Positions 44,625 through 53,076 of a stretch of 64,000 bases of DNA are shown here, in pieces. Positions within the stretch are counted from its first letter, which is position 1. Each line of letters starts with the position of its first letter. Source of the DNA: Alphaproteobacteria bacterium (GTDB taxonomy: Bacteria; Pseudomonadota; Alphaproteobacteria; Rhizobiales; GCA-2746425); NCBI GenBank assembly GCA_024743215.1, contig JANSWZ010000001.1:806001-870000 (forward strand). Reading direction: 5' to 3'. The notes beneath the pieces are model-generated. The model did no database searches. It saw only the letters and a program-made list of their open reading frames with translations, and was not told the origin of the DNA. Both the position numbers and the translations under genes were made by a program.

Positions 44625-45497
44625 TCACGTCTGACTCCAGGAAACCGAAACGGAGACCCTGATCCGAGTCTCTGCATTCGCGGGATGTATACGCAGCAAC
44701 TTGCCACAAACCGGAAGCACAATCTGTGAGGTTGTGCATTCATTTGCTGCCGCCGCGATCAATTCCGGATCAATGGTGTTGAAGGAAAACATACCCCAGT
44801 GGTGTGGGACGATGACCGGTATGTTCCGACCAAGGTCAATTGCCTCCGCAAGGCTCATATTGCCGGGAATCCCTTGCTCCAGCCTTATCTTGTCCCGGCC
44901 ATTGACAGGAAGAAGGGCGATATCGGGCGCAAATTTACTGATCCGTTCGGAAAGTTCTGGAAATGGAATGGTATCGCCTGGGTGAAGCATCTTGAGGCCG
45001 GCCGATTCAATGCCGAAACCCAAAAAGACATCGCGCCCGTTATCGTCATATGTGCGTTCCTCGTGGGCGGCGGGAAAGATTGTTAGGGTTAGTCCGTCAA
45101 CGGGGGTGATCGTTTCATCTGTATCAGCGCCGATAAGTTTGGCACGCTTCCCGATCCGATTTTGTGCTTCTTCAAGCTTGGATCTCGGTACAACAAATGG
45201 AACGTCTGGGTATCGTGCGTATAATGGTGCCAGCGTGTCGGGATCCATGTGATCTGTATGTGCGTGTGTGATCAGTATGACATCGGGGCGCGGGACGTCC
45301 TCAATTGCGCATGGGGCCGGCATCATCCGATGATAATCATTTGGGGCCCCTTTGTATTTTTGTTCCAGGCTGTCGGATAAATAGGGATCAACAAGGATTC
45401 TGTGCTGCCCGGTTTCAATCCAGAAACCTGCCTGACCAAGCCAGACAAGCCCGGCAGAACTGGCGCTTGGCCAACGAACTTCGTTCTTGATCCGCAT
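44625..45497 (-). CDS. MBL-fold metal-dependent hydrolase, UlaG-like
   Basis: The 290-residue protein has the metallo-beta-lactamase-fold metal motif HAHTDHMD at about residues 78-85, then AAHEERTY and LHPGDTIPF, and the late HHWGMFSFNTIDPE. The N-terminal VWLGQAGFWIETGQHRILVD is typical of UlaG-type hydrolases such as L-ascorbate-6-phosphate lactonase, which use Mn2+ or Zn2+. Such enzymes open lactones of sugar phosphates. AAGGA precedes the ATG. It ends a minus-strand group of cupin isomerase, shikimate-dehydrogenase-like enzyme and this protein. The true lactone substrate is unknown. Confidence 0.85.
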   Translation of the reverse strand: MRIKNEVRWPSASSAGLVWLGQAGFWIETGQHRILVDPYLSDSLEQKYKGAPNDYHRMMPAPCAIEDVPRPDVILITHAHTDHMDPDTLAPLYARYPDVPFVVPRSKLEEAQNRIGKRAKLIGADTDETITPVDGLTLTIFPAAHEERTYDDNGRDVFLGFGIESAGLKMLHPGDTIPFPELSERISKFAPDIALLPVNGRDKIRLEQGIPGNMSLAEAIDLGRNIPVIVPHHWGMFSFNTIDPELIAAAANECTTSQIVLPVCGKLLRIHPANAETRIRVSVSVSWSQT

Positions 45498-45584
45498 TTG
45501 CTTTCAGTCCTTTGAACGAATTTTTGGCCAGAGGGTTTATTTCGGATGTTCAACATCGATTGCTTCAGTAGCAAAAGATCATGA

Positions 45585-46535
45585 CTATCGTCCGCTCGCT
45601 GCTGATGCAATTTCAGCAATCTTGTCAAACTCCGGCCCTGACGTCGGTATCGATATATGGAAGACTTCGCCAATCACCTGAGTCCAGCCATGAATAAAAT
45701 ACGTCCATCCATCTTCAATCGATAATTGTTTTGCCGATGCCTGCGCGCGTGCCTGATCCAAAAATACCAATTCGCCACGGTAGTTGAGATCCCAAACTAT
45801 GGCGTTTTCGGGAAATTGAGCAGCGTTGGAAAAAGGTGAGCCAGGGGCGTCTTTCCCCAGGCCGGTCGCATTGATCACCAGACTACCAGATTTTAAATCT
45901 TCCAGGATTTCATCATTATGTTCCGGTCTTATCGCCAACACGTACTCAACGGGAATGTCGTGTCCCAGTTGTTCATGAATATGACGAACGTGATCGAGTC
46001 TCGGTTGCGATCTGTTTGAAATCACGATCCGGGATGGCCGGTCAACCCCTTTGAAGGTCTGCGTGAGATGCCATGTCAAAGCGATGGTAGAGCCGCCTGC
46101 CCCCATCGAGAAGACCTCTGCCCCTGTTTTGGAAAAATGACTTTCCGGAAGGAAGCCATCAAGAGACAGACCGGACGAAATAGGATCTTTTGCGTGACAA
46201 ACCAACTTACCATTCTGTTTTGACAGACAACTTGTTTCTGCCATGAGATCAGCGTGATCGTCGACTTTGTCGAACATGTGCTGACAGGCGTCATACAGGT
46301 CAAGTTTGTGGGTTGTGACAAGCGCTCCCACTGAGAGCGGATCTGATTTGATGAACGCGACTGCATCTCTGTAGTTTTGTGGTTTGTCATGTGGTGGGAA
46401 ATCGATGCCTTTGATTTCCACGTCTCCCAGACCCAGATGGGCTGCCCATTTTGGAAAGACCTTCATGATCGATGAGTGCTGCGTTGTAACTCCGATAAAA
46501 TAGAAAGTTGGAATTTTTGCGGGTGTGTAGCTCAT
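45585..46535 (-). CDS. Shikimate dehydrogenase-like protein in a sugar cluster
   Basis: The 316-residue product resembles AroE-type enzymes. GALVTTHKLDLYDACQ (about residue 70) has the catalytic Lys in the VxTxHK setting; HAKDPISSGLSLDGFL gives the Asp of the substrate site. The Rossmann loop FSMGAGGSTIALTW (about residue 140) binds NAD(P). The C-terminal WTYFIHGWTQVIGEVF resembles the AroE Gln motif. Its location among sugar-handling genes, not aromatic ones, suggests a related dehydrogenase for a cyclic polyol such as quinate-like compounds or a keto-inositol. Its start overlaps the stop of a tiny ORF. Confidence 0.78.
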   Translation of the reverse strand: MSYTPAKIPTFYFIGVTTQHSSIMKVFPKWAAHLGLGDVEIKGIDFPPHDKPQNYRDAVAFIKSDPLSVGALVTTHKLDLYDACQHMFDKVDDHADLMAETSCLSKQNGKLVCHAKDPISSGLSLDGFLPESHFSKTGAEVFSMGAGGSTIALTWHLTQTFKGVDRPSRIVISNRSQPRLDHVRHIHEQLGHDIPVEYVLAIRPEHNDEILEDLKSGSLVINATGLGKDAPGSPFSNAAQFPENAIVWDLNYRGELVFLDQARAQASAKQLSIEDGWTYFIHGWTQVIGEVFHISIPTSGPEFDKIAEIASAASGR

Positions 46536-46624
46536 AGCGTGCCTCGAAGCTTAGCAATCAGATCAAAAGCTGCCTTGGTAATTGTGTCTGGTGACAGGAC
46601 CAACATCATGGTTTGCTTGCTCAT
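46532..46624 (-). CDS. Possible 30-codon ORF coupled to the shikimate-dehydrogenase-like gene
   Basis: An ATG at 46624 opens a short frame ending TIAKAAFDLIAKLRGTL-like residues (MSKQTMMLVLSPDTITKAAF at the start) whose stop overlaps the next gene by ATGA. A weak GATGG precedes it. It could be a leader or coupling peptide, the C-terminal scrap of a lost gene, or chance. Confidence 0.25.
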   Translation of the reverse strand: MSKQTMMLVLSPDTITKAAFDLIAKLRGTL

Positions 46625-46640
46625 TGAAAACGGCCATCCG

Positions 46641-47261
46641 TCAGTCCCGGGTGGCGTGAATTGCCTCGATCTGTTCTTCCGTGCGCGGCTCATAATCCGT
46701 GTTGTCAATCGCTTTCCATCCGCTTCCATCTGCGACAATGCGGACAGCCATGCCCCCAGACTGGGCGATAATTTCATAATCCTGTCCAGAATCAACCGGG
46801 TAGCAAAAGCTCATGACCAGTGGCGTATTGCCGACATTGACTGAGCGGTGAATCCACATGGGCGGAACATAAATGAGGGCCTTTGGTTTGACCTCCATAA
46901 TACGAATGTCGCCGCGTGGCGATTCCAGCAGCATCAACCCGTTCCCGCTTTCACCGTAATATGTTTCTGGCCGATTTGCGCGGGCGTGAATGTGTCCTCT
47001 TGTAACAAAGAACTCATCGCCGACTTTTCCGGGCTCCATGTGGGTCGTTCCGAAAATCAGATCTCCAGACTCAGCTTGTGGGCGCACTTCGCAAACCTCG
47101 TAAACAATCCTGTCAGGGTCATCGGCACACATGCGAGCGAACATGATTTTGTGCGCATATATGCCATAGAGGTCAGATATTTTCTTTTGATATCGGCCTG
47201 TGGAATTGGATAGGCTACCCGTCATGCTGTTGACGGTGTGGATGGTCGGTTCAACGTACAT
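46641..47261 (-). CDS. Cupin-type glucose-6-phosphate isomerase (archaeal-type PGI family)
   Basis: The ATG at 47261 has GGAGG upstream, so it replaces the ORF track's 47303 start; the product is 206 residues. The cupin core shows RGHIHARANRPETYYGESGN, where two His and a Glu bind the metal, and YVPPMWIHRSVNVGNTPLV with another His. This is the PF06560-type phosphoglucose isomerase known from archaea and some bacteria. It interconverts aldose and ketose phosphates. It is divergent from an FGGY kinase across a region with two HexR-like operators, so the two may handle one sugar. Confidence 0.85.
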   Translation of the reverse strand: MYVEPTIHTVNSMTGSLSNSTGRYQKKISDLYGIYAHKIMFARMCADDPDRIVYEVCEVRPQAESGDLIFGTTHMEPGKVGDEFFVTRGHIHARANRPETYYGESGNGLMLLESPRGDIRIMEVKPKALIYVPPMWIHRSVNVGNTPLVMSFCYPVDSGQDYEIIAQSGGMAVRIVADGSGWKAIDNTDYEPRTEEQIEAIHATRD

Positions 47262-47277
47262 AAAGCCTCCAATTATC

Positions 47278-47292
47278 TGTAGTAATACTACA
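47278..47292. promoter_or_regulatory. Candidate HexR/RpiR operator TGTAGTAATACTACA
   Basis: TGTAGTA and TACTACA form a perfect inverted repeat around a single A, 16 bp upstream of the cupin isomerase start. The TGTA-N7-TACA layout resembles published HexR sites. A HexR-like regulator is encoded at 43742, 3.5 kb away. Confidence 0.6.
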
Positions 47293-47339
47293 TTTATTTT
47301 CAAAAATATTCAACGCGTATCCCATTCAGCCATATGAAA

Positions 47340-47352
47340 GTAGTTGCACTAC
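47340..47352. promoter_or_regulatory. Second candidate HexR/RpiR operator GTAGT-TGC-ACTAC
   Basis: A related inverted repeat lies 47 bp beyond the first, in the same divergent promoter region, closer to the FGGY kinase side. The two sites share the GTAGT/ACTAC arms, so paired binding by the same regulator is plausible. Confidence 0.5.
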
Positions 47353-47504
47353 AAATCCAGATTGATTTGTCGGAAACCTTGAGTCATGGTCGACCGTACG
47401 TTTGAGGGAGAATGCCAAGACCATGGCCGAATTTCAGAGCCAGACAGATGATCAAAAAATTTCACTCATGTCGTTGATGCTCAAACCGGAAAGGACGTTG
47501 AGTG

Positions 47505-49013
47505 ATGCGTGATCTGTATCTTGCAATTGATGTTGGCACCGGCAGCATTCGCGCGGCGTTGGTAGATCTGACCGGCAAAATTATCGCGATTTGCCATAAG
47601 GAGCATGAGCAAATCGTGCCCCAACACGGTTGGTCCGAACAACGTCCCCAGGATTGGTGGGATGGCACAATTGCGAGTGTTCAGGATGTCTTGAAGACAG
47701 TTGAAAACGCTGCAGACCGTGTTGCATGCATATGTTCATGTGGGCAAATGCACGGTTCAGTTCTGATTGATGATGATGGCAACCTGACCCGGGCGGAGGC
47801 ATTGCTTTGGAATGACAAAAGAACGCAGCCCCAGGTCGACGCTTTTACAGCCCGGGCACACTCAACGGACCTGCTTCCAATCACAGCAAATATGCCAGCG
47901 ACCGCTTGGCCGGCTTTCAAATTGCTCTGGCTGCAGAAGAACGACCCGGTAGCGGTTGAATCGGCCAGCACACTTTTGATGCCGAAAGACTGGATCAATT
48001 ACAAACTCACAGGTGAAAGAGCGCAGGATTTTACCGAAGGCTCGTTGAGTTATCTCATGGATAGCACAACGAAGACTTGGTCAGAGCAGCTCATCAAACT
48101 AACCGGCATTCCAAAACAACTGCTGCCAGAGATCAAAAGCCCGGCAGACGTACTTGGAACACTGTCTCAAGAAACCGCGTCGCTCTTGGGTTTACCCGAA
48201 GGGATTCCAGTTCTGGTGGGGGCCGGAGATTATCCGATGGCCTTATTGGGTTCTGGTGTCTCAAAGCCTGGCCTTGGCTCTGATGTCACAGGCACGTCCT
48301 CGATTATTACCTTTGTCCATGAAACGCCGGTGATAAATGAAGAGGTTTCAAACCTGGCAACGGTTGAGGGAAATTGGGGAAGCTTTACGCTTCTTGATGC
48401 GGGCGGTGATGCGGTGCGATGGGCCAGACGCGCCTTTCATGGCAATCGCAGAGACTATGCAGAGGTCGCAGATTTGGCCACGCAGGCAGAACCAGGTTCT
48501 GACGGCCTGTTCTTTCTGCCTTACCTGTCCGGAGAACGGTTTGGCAGTCATAGTAATTCACGCGCCCAGTTTTTTGGATTGACCGCGACCCATGACCTTC
48601 CGGATTTACACAGAGCTGTTCTGGAAGGCGTTGCCTTCTCGGTCCGGCAAAAGCTCGATTCAGTCGAAGGCGGCGCAGGACGACCGGATCGCATTGTAGC
48701 AGCTTCCGGAGGAGCAAAGTCTGAGCTTTGGCTCAATATAAAGGCCAGTATGTATGGCGTTCCGTATCTGGTTCCGGAAGAACTGGAATGTGGTGTTGTT
48801 GGAGCAGCAATACTGATGGCAGTTGCTTCCGGATACAAGTCAGACATCGATGAGGCAACGCGCGGAATGGTGCGTTACGGACAGCAATTTGATCCGATAC
48901 CTGCATGGACAGAGCTTTACGACAAAATGATGCCGATCTACTCTGACCTTTATGAGTCCTCTCAACAATTCTATGACAGAATTGATGCTCTGCCCCTTGC
49001 CAGGAAACCTTGA
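47505..49013 (+). CDS. FGGY-family carbohydrate kinase (xylulokinase-like)
   Basis: The 502-residue kinase starts at an ATG immediately after a GTG (track start 47502). N-terminal LYLAIDVGTGSIRAALVDLT is the phosphate-binding loop (DxGT). SCGQMHGSVLIDDDG and LLWNDKRTQPQVDAF are common in xylulokinase-like enzymes. The C-terminal GGAKSELWLNIKASMYGVPY is the second FGGY signature. Family members phosphorylate xylulose, glycerol, fuculose or related sugars. Divergent from the cupin isomerase, it may phosphorylate the sugar that the isomerase then converts. Exact specificity is not readable. Confidence 0.9.
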   Translation: MRDLYLAIDVGTGSIRAALVDLTGKIIAICHKEHEQIVPQHGWSEQRPQDWWDGTIASVQDVLKTVENAADRVACICSCGQMHGSVLIDDDGNLTRAEALLWNDKRTQPQVDAFTARAHSTDLLPITANMPATAWPAFKLLWLQKNDPVAVESASTLLMPKDWINYKLTGERAQDFTEGSLSYLMDSTTKTWSEQLIKLTGIPKQLLPEIKSPADVLGTLSQETASLLGLPEGIPVLVGAGDYPMALLGSGVSKPGLGSDVTGTSSIITFVHETPVINEEVSNLATVEGNWGSFTLLDAGGDAVRWARRAFHGNRRDYAEVADLATQAEPGSDGLFFLPYLSGERFGSHSNSRAQFFGLTATHDLPDLHRAVLEGVAFSVRQKLDSVEGGAGRPDRIVAASGGAKSELWLNIKASMYGVPYLVPEELECGVVGAAILMAVASGYKSDIDEATRGMVRYGQQFDPIPAWTELYDKMMPIYSDLYESSQQFYDRIDALPLARKP

Positions 49014-49175
49014 GCAGACCGCAGTTAGAATTCAATTGGAATTGGTTTTTACCCTCTCAGCATCGTCTTGAAAAGGAAAACAAAATGGACCACATCTTCC
49101 AATGATAGTTCTTTTGCACTCTGCTGAGCTTTCCATTAAGACCAACACATATTTCCTGATCAAAAGAGAGAACCT

Positions 49176-50048
49176 ATGACCGTCGTATTGACGCTGACGT
49201 GTCCGGACAGACCCGGCATCGTGGCTGGTTTGTCTAAAATTCTGGCGGAGAAGAAATGCAATATTCTCCAAAGCTCCCAATTCTTTCAACCGACCCCAGG
49301 AACCACACGAGCGGACGGTAATGGGCAGTTCTTTTTACGTGTCGAATTTTCTGCACCGGCCTCTGTTTCGTTAGAAGACCTGCAAAATTCGATCGTTGGT
49401 TTCTCCAATGAATTCGATGCGGAAACACATTTGTTTACGGACGGGACACCGATCAAATGTATCGTCATGGTATCCAAATTTGACCATTGCCTTCAGGATA
49501 TCTTTTACCGGACAAAAACGGGTGTCTTACCTATCGAGATTGTTGCGGTCGTCTCCAATCATGACGTGACGCGCGCGGATGTCGAGCGCCTTGGAATACC
49601 GTTTCATTTGCTGCAAGTCACGCCGGAGACCAAGGCAGCGCAGGAAATACGGCTGGATGAGATAGTCAGCCGCACCGGGGCCGAACTGGTGGTTCTAGCG
49701 CGATATATGCAAGTTCTATCCGATACGTTCAGCTCCAAGCACTTTGGCAAAATCATCAATATTCACCACTCGTTTCTGCCTGCTTTCAAAGGCGCAAAGC
49801 CTTATCACAGGGCCTATGATCGGGGCGTAAAAATGATTGGTGCAACAGCGCATTACGTAACGCCGGATCTTGATGAGGGTCCGATTATCGAACAGGATGC
49901 CGAGCGCGTAACACACGCCCTGAATGCAGACGATCTGGTGGCCAAAGGCCGTGCAATTGAAGCGCGCGTCCTGTCAAAAGCCATTCAACTACATGCTGAG
50001 CGGCGCGTCTTCATAAACGAGCATCGCACTGTGGTGTTCGAACGGTAG
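49176..50048 (+). CDS. purU: Formyltetrahydrofolate deformylase
   Basis: The 290-residue enzyme has an N-terminal ACT domain (VLTLTCPDRPGIVAGLSKIL) and a C-terminal formyltransferase-like domain. The catalytic residues appear in VVSNHD (Asn and nearby His), INIHHSFLPAFKGAKPYHRA (His) and TPDLDEGPIIEQD (Asp). PurU hydrolyses 10-formyl-THF to formate and THF, balancing one-carbon pools. It begins 162 bp after the kinase gene and may be transcribed alone. Its nearness to a MocDE oxygenase, which would release formaldehyde, is notable but could be chance. Confidence 0.95.
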   Translation: MTVVLTLTCPDRPGIVAGLSKILAEKKCNILQSSQFFQPTPGTTRADGNGQFFLRVEFSAPASVSLEDLQNSIVGFSNEFDAETHLFTDGTPIKCIVMVSKFDHCLQDIFYRTKTGVLPIEIVAVVSNHDVTRADVERLGIPFHLLQVTPETKAAQEIRLDEIVSRTGAELVVLARYMQVLSDTFSSKHFGKIINIHHSFLPAFKGAKPYHRAYDRGVKMIGATAHYVTPDLDEGPIIEQDAERVTHALNADDLVAKGRAIEARVLSKAIQLHAERRVFINEHRTVVFER

Positions 50049-50096
50049 TCGGAGAATACAGCCAGTCCTGAGCGACAGAAATACTACTCTGCCACC

Positions 50097-50879
50097 CTAG
50101 ATGATAGATGGTCGACCGATGATTGTCCGGTGCCCAATGCCTGATTCCAGCAGGTTTTGTGCTATATCAGCTCTCGCACTAGCCCCTTTTTTGCGGATAA
50201 GGTCTGTCTCGCGTCCCGTCAACAATGTCAGTGATACGAGTTCAATGTCCCCCAAGGGGCCATCCACATAAAGCGTTTCAAAGTCTGCCTTCGGGCCACC
50301 GAGCAAAATCCCCGCGCTGCCATCAGACGTGAGATGGGTTGCCGGTAAATCACTTTCGGGGATCTCCATCGAAATCAGGCCGTATTCATCCAGGAGGTCT
50401 TCCACCCCTCCCCGCGCAACCGTGTTGTAGGCAATGGTCATGAGTGTTTCGACGGCGATATGGCGCGACTGTTCTGATAAAGGTCGCTCTGTGATGTCTA
50501 TGAAGAACTCAACACGGAAACCCTGACTACTGCGGTTTTGATCCTCAAACGGGTCGGACAATCCATCTGTGGCCATTATCGTTGAGGCTTCCCGTTCGAT
50601 GGTCAGGAACGCAAGCCGGTCCGAAGGCCATGCGGGAACATTCTTGTAGATCGGATTAACCTGCGGGGCGATCAAATCGGGCGCGAGATCGCCAAGCGTG
50701 TTCCAATAGGTCCAGCGGGCGCGAATGCTTTCTGTCAGAGCACCGTCAAAAGCTTCTTCTGCGGCAATATCGGTGATGTCATCAACTTCGCGAACACGCC
50801 TTCTGGAGCCGCTACGTTTGGCGGGCACAACCGGTTCGATTTCCGGGCGCCGTCCCATCATTCGCTTCCAAAGACTCAT
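50097..50879 (-). CDS. Suppressor-of-fused-like domain protein, unknown function
   Basis: The 260-residue product has a basic, low-complexity N-terminus (about 1-45) with paired Arg residues. Then comes a domain that resembles bacterial Sufu-like proteins: WPSDRLAFLTIEREASTIMA, then TDGLSDPFEDQN and GFRVEFFIDITERP. The match is by eye and tentative. The C-terminus IGHRTIIGRPSII is not recognised. It lies beyond the stem-loop after the BMP-family gene, transcribed in the same direction, so it may receive read-through. No membrane segment or signal peptide is seen. Confidence 0.6.
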   Translation of the reverse strand: MSLWKRMMGRRPEIEPVVPAKRSGSRRRVREVDDITDIAAEEAFDGALTESIRARWTYWNTLGDLAPDLIAPQVNPIYKNVPAWPSDRLAFLTIEREASTIMATDGLSDPFEDQNRSSQGFRVEFFIDITERPLSEQSRHIAVETLMTIAYNTVARGGVEDLLDEYGLISMEIPESDLPATHLTSDGSAGILLGGPKADFETLYVDGPLGDIELVSLTLLTGRETDLIRKKGASARADIAQNLLESGIGHRTIIGRPSII

Positions 50880-50977
50880 TCAGTTCACCCCCGCCCAAAG
50901 ATGCTTGCCACAAAGAATTCTTAGAGCGTTTCGTAAGAATTGTCACCGCTTTGTGTCGGCTTATCGATATATCGCAA

Positions 50978-51001
50978 GAAGCCGGCCATGTGGCCGGCTT
51001 C
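50978..51001 (-). terminator. Stem-loop downstream of BMP-family binding-protein gene
   Basis: GAAGCCGGCC and GGCCGGCTTC pair perfectly with a 4-nt loop (ATGT). It lies 25 bp beyond the binding-protein stop on the minus strand, where only a short CTTCTT follows. It is a likely terminator or 3' stabilising hairpin for the purine operon. Confidence 0.65.
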
Positions 51002-51025
51002 CAGAGTTTCGAATAGGTCGGGCGC

Positions 51026-52108
51026 CTATTGCGGGAGATCCCCATCGACGCCTTTGACGTAGAAGTTCATACCAAGCAGCGTGCCATCATCAACAATCTC
51101 TCCCTCGCCCACCAACAAGGAACCGTCTTGTTTGTAGATCGGCCCGGTGAAAGGATGAAACGCACCACTATGGATGGATTCCTGAGTTACAGCAGCCTCT
51201 GCAGCAACGTCGTCTGGTAGATTTGTGTAAGCTGCCATTTCAACCATATCTGCATCCAGGCCGCCCCACGTGTCGGTTGATTCCCATGTGCCATCCATGA
51301 CGGCCTGCACACGCGAAACGTAATAGGCATCCCAAACGTCCACGATGGAAGTCAACTGGGCTTCCGGTGCAAATCTGATCATGTCTGAAGCCTGACCAAA
51401 TCCCTTGATCCCACGTTCCGCAGCTACTTGCAGCGGTGCAGGTGAATCTGTGTGCTGGGTAATGATGTCAACGCCCTGGTCGATGAGAGCCTTGGCAGCG
51501 TCAGCTTCCTTGCCGGGGTCGAACCATGTGTTGACCCAAACCACTTTCAATTTGAAATCCGGGTCAACAGATTGGGCACCCAGCATGAACGCGTTGATGC
51601 CGCGTACCACTTCAGGAATCGGGAACGAAGCGATGTAACCGGCTGTTCCGGTTTCAGACACCTTTGCGGCAATCTGACCAATGATGTAACGGCCTTCATA
51701 GAAGCGGGACGAATAGGTGGAAACATTGTCAGCACGCTTGTAACCAGTGGCATGTTCGAAGTGGATGTCCGGAAATTTTGCGGCCACTTTCACAGTCGGG
51801 TTCATGAAGCCGAATGATGTTGTGAAAATCATATCAAACCCTTCACGGGCGAGACGCTCGATTGCGCGCTCGGCGTCGGGACCTTCCGACACATTTTCCA
51901 CATATGTAGTTTCGACTTTGTCGCCAAAGGCTTCTTCAATGGCCAGGCGTCCCTGATTGTGCTGGTAGGACCAACCATGATCACCAATGGGTCCGACATA
52001 AATGAAGCCAACCTTGGTTTTACCGTGGCTTGCTGCAAGTGCGGGTCCGGCAAGTGTAAGCGCTGAGAGCGCGATCACACCTGCAAGTATTTTTGCAATA
52101 CGATTCAT
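51026..52108 (-). CDS. BMP-family ABC transporter substrate-binding protein (nucleoside/purine type)
   Basis: From the ATG at 52108 the product has 360 residues; the track's 52156 start lies in the spacer before the signal peptide. The signal peptide MNRIAKILAGVIALSALTLA ends with AALAA-type cleavage. Mature segments GFIYVGPIGDHGWSYQHNQG and the later GADGIDIITQHTDSPAPLQV-like stretch (VDIITQHTDSPAPLQVAAER) match the BMP/Med family, which binds purine nucleosides or bases. It is last in the operon with two permeases, an ATPase and Xdh/HIU genes, so a purine such as hypoxanthine, xanthine or urate is the likely cargo. Confidence 0.9.
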   Translation of the reverse strand: MNRIAKILAGVIALSALTLAGPALAASHGKTKVGFIYVGPIGDHGWSYQHNQGRLAIEEAFGDKVETTYVENVSEGPDAERAIERLAREGFDMIFTTSFGFMNPTVKVAAKFPDIHFEHATGYKRADNVSTYSSRFYEGRYIIGQIAAKVSETGTAGYIASFPIPEVVRGINAFMLGAQSVDPDFKLKVVWVNTWFDPGKEADAAKALIDQGVDIITQHTDSPAPLQVAAERGIKGFGQASDMIRFAPEAQLTSIVDVWDAYYVSRVQAVMDGTWESTDTWGGLDADMVEMAAYTNLPDDVAAEAAVTQESIHSGAFHPFTGPIYKQDGSLLVGEGEIVDDGTLLGMNFYVKGVDGDLPQ

Positions 52109-52155
52109 AGAGAAATATCCCTGATTAATTGAGTGATTAGCTCGCCCATTCGCCA

Positions 52156-53076
52156 TTAGACATCAGGCACGAAGGGTTTGCCAAGGCATGCGGGTGAATT
52201 CTTTTTCACCAGAGTACGATTCCTGGAAATCAGAACAAGTACGATTATGGTTGCAAGATATGGCAAACTGGAGAGGAACTGCGATGGAATATTGACGCCT
52301 GCAGCCTGCGCATGCAGTTGAAGGATAAGAACGGCCCCAAACAGATAGGCACCGGCCAAAAGCCGCCCTGGCATCCACGTTGCAAAAACGACCAGAACAA
52401 CGGCGATCCAGCCGCGGCCTGCGGTCATGCCTTCTGTCCATTGCGGCGTATAGACCAGCGACAGATAGGCCCCCGCCAGCCCGGCACAAGCTCCGCCAAA
52501 AATAACGGCCAGATAACGCACTTTGCGTACCGATACGCCCAATGCGTGGGCAGAAGAATGGCTGTCGCCAACCGCCCTCAGCGACAAGCCCGCGCGGGTT
52601 TTGAAGAGAAAGAACCAGACGATCAGCAACAAAAGCACCGAGGCATAGACAATCACGTCCTGAGAAAACAGGATTTTGCCAACATATGGAAGATCAGATA
52701 GCCCTTCGATGCTGATTGGTGTCAGTTTCACGCCGGGTTGTCCTATATAGGCATCGCCAATCATGCCAGACAAGCCAAGGCCCAGTATCGTAAGCGCAAG
52801 TCCTGTTGCCACCTGATTGGTCACCATGGATATGGTCAGGAAAGCAAAGGGAAGCGATGCAGCGGCACCAGCCGCAATGCCCGCAGCGATCCCCAGATAG
52901 GGCGATCCGGTTGAGAACGCGACGGCAAAGGCAGCTACAGCACCCATGATCATCATGCCCTCGACGCCCAGATTCAGGACACCAGCGCGCTCTGCAACCA
53001 ATTCTCCGCATGCTGCCAGCAGCAATGGCGTTGCAGCTGTTATGATGGTTAGGATTATGGCTTCGTACATTTCCAT
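52156..53076 (-). CDS. Nucleoside-type ABC transporter permease 2
   Basis: The 306-residue membrane protein belongs to the BPD_transp_2/nucleoside importer family. TPLLLAACGELVAERAGVLN, then NLGVEGMMIMGAVAAFAVAF, are its N-terminal hallmarks. Eight or more helices are apparent. GGGAGG lies upstream of the ATG, which overlaps the stop of the preceding permease by one base. With that permease and the two-domain ATPase it forms the channel of the BMP-type importer. Confidence 0.92.
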   Translation of the reverse strand: MEMYEAIILTIITAATPLLLAACGELVAERAGVLNLGVEGMMIMGAVAAFAVAFSTGSPYLGIAAGIAAGAAASLPFAFLTISMVTNQVATGLALTILGLGLSGMIGDAYIGQPGVKLTPISIEGLSDLPYVGKILFSQDVIVYASVLLLLIVWFFLFKTRAGLSLRAVGDSHSSAHALGVSVRKVRYLAVIFGGACAGLAGAYLSLVYTPQWTEGMTAGRGWIAVVLVVFATWMPGRLLAGAYLFGAVLILQLHAQAAGVNIPSQFLSSLPYLATIIVLVLISRNRTLVKKNSPACLGKPFVPDV

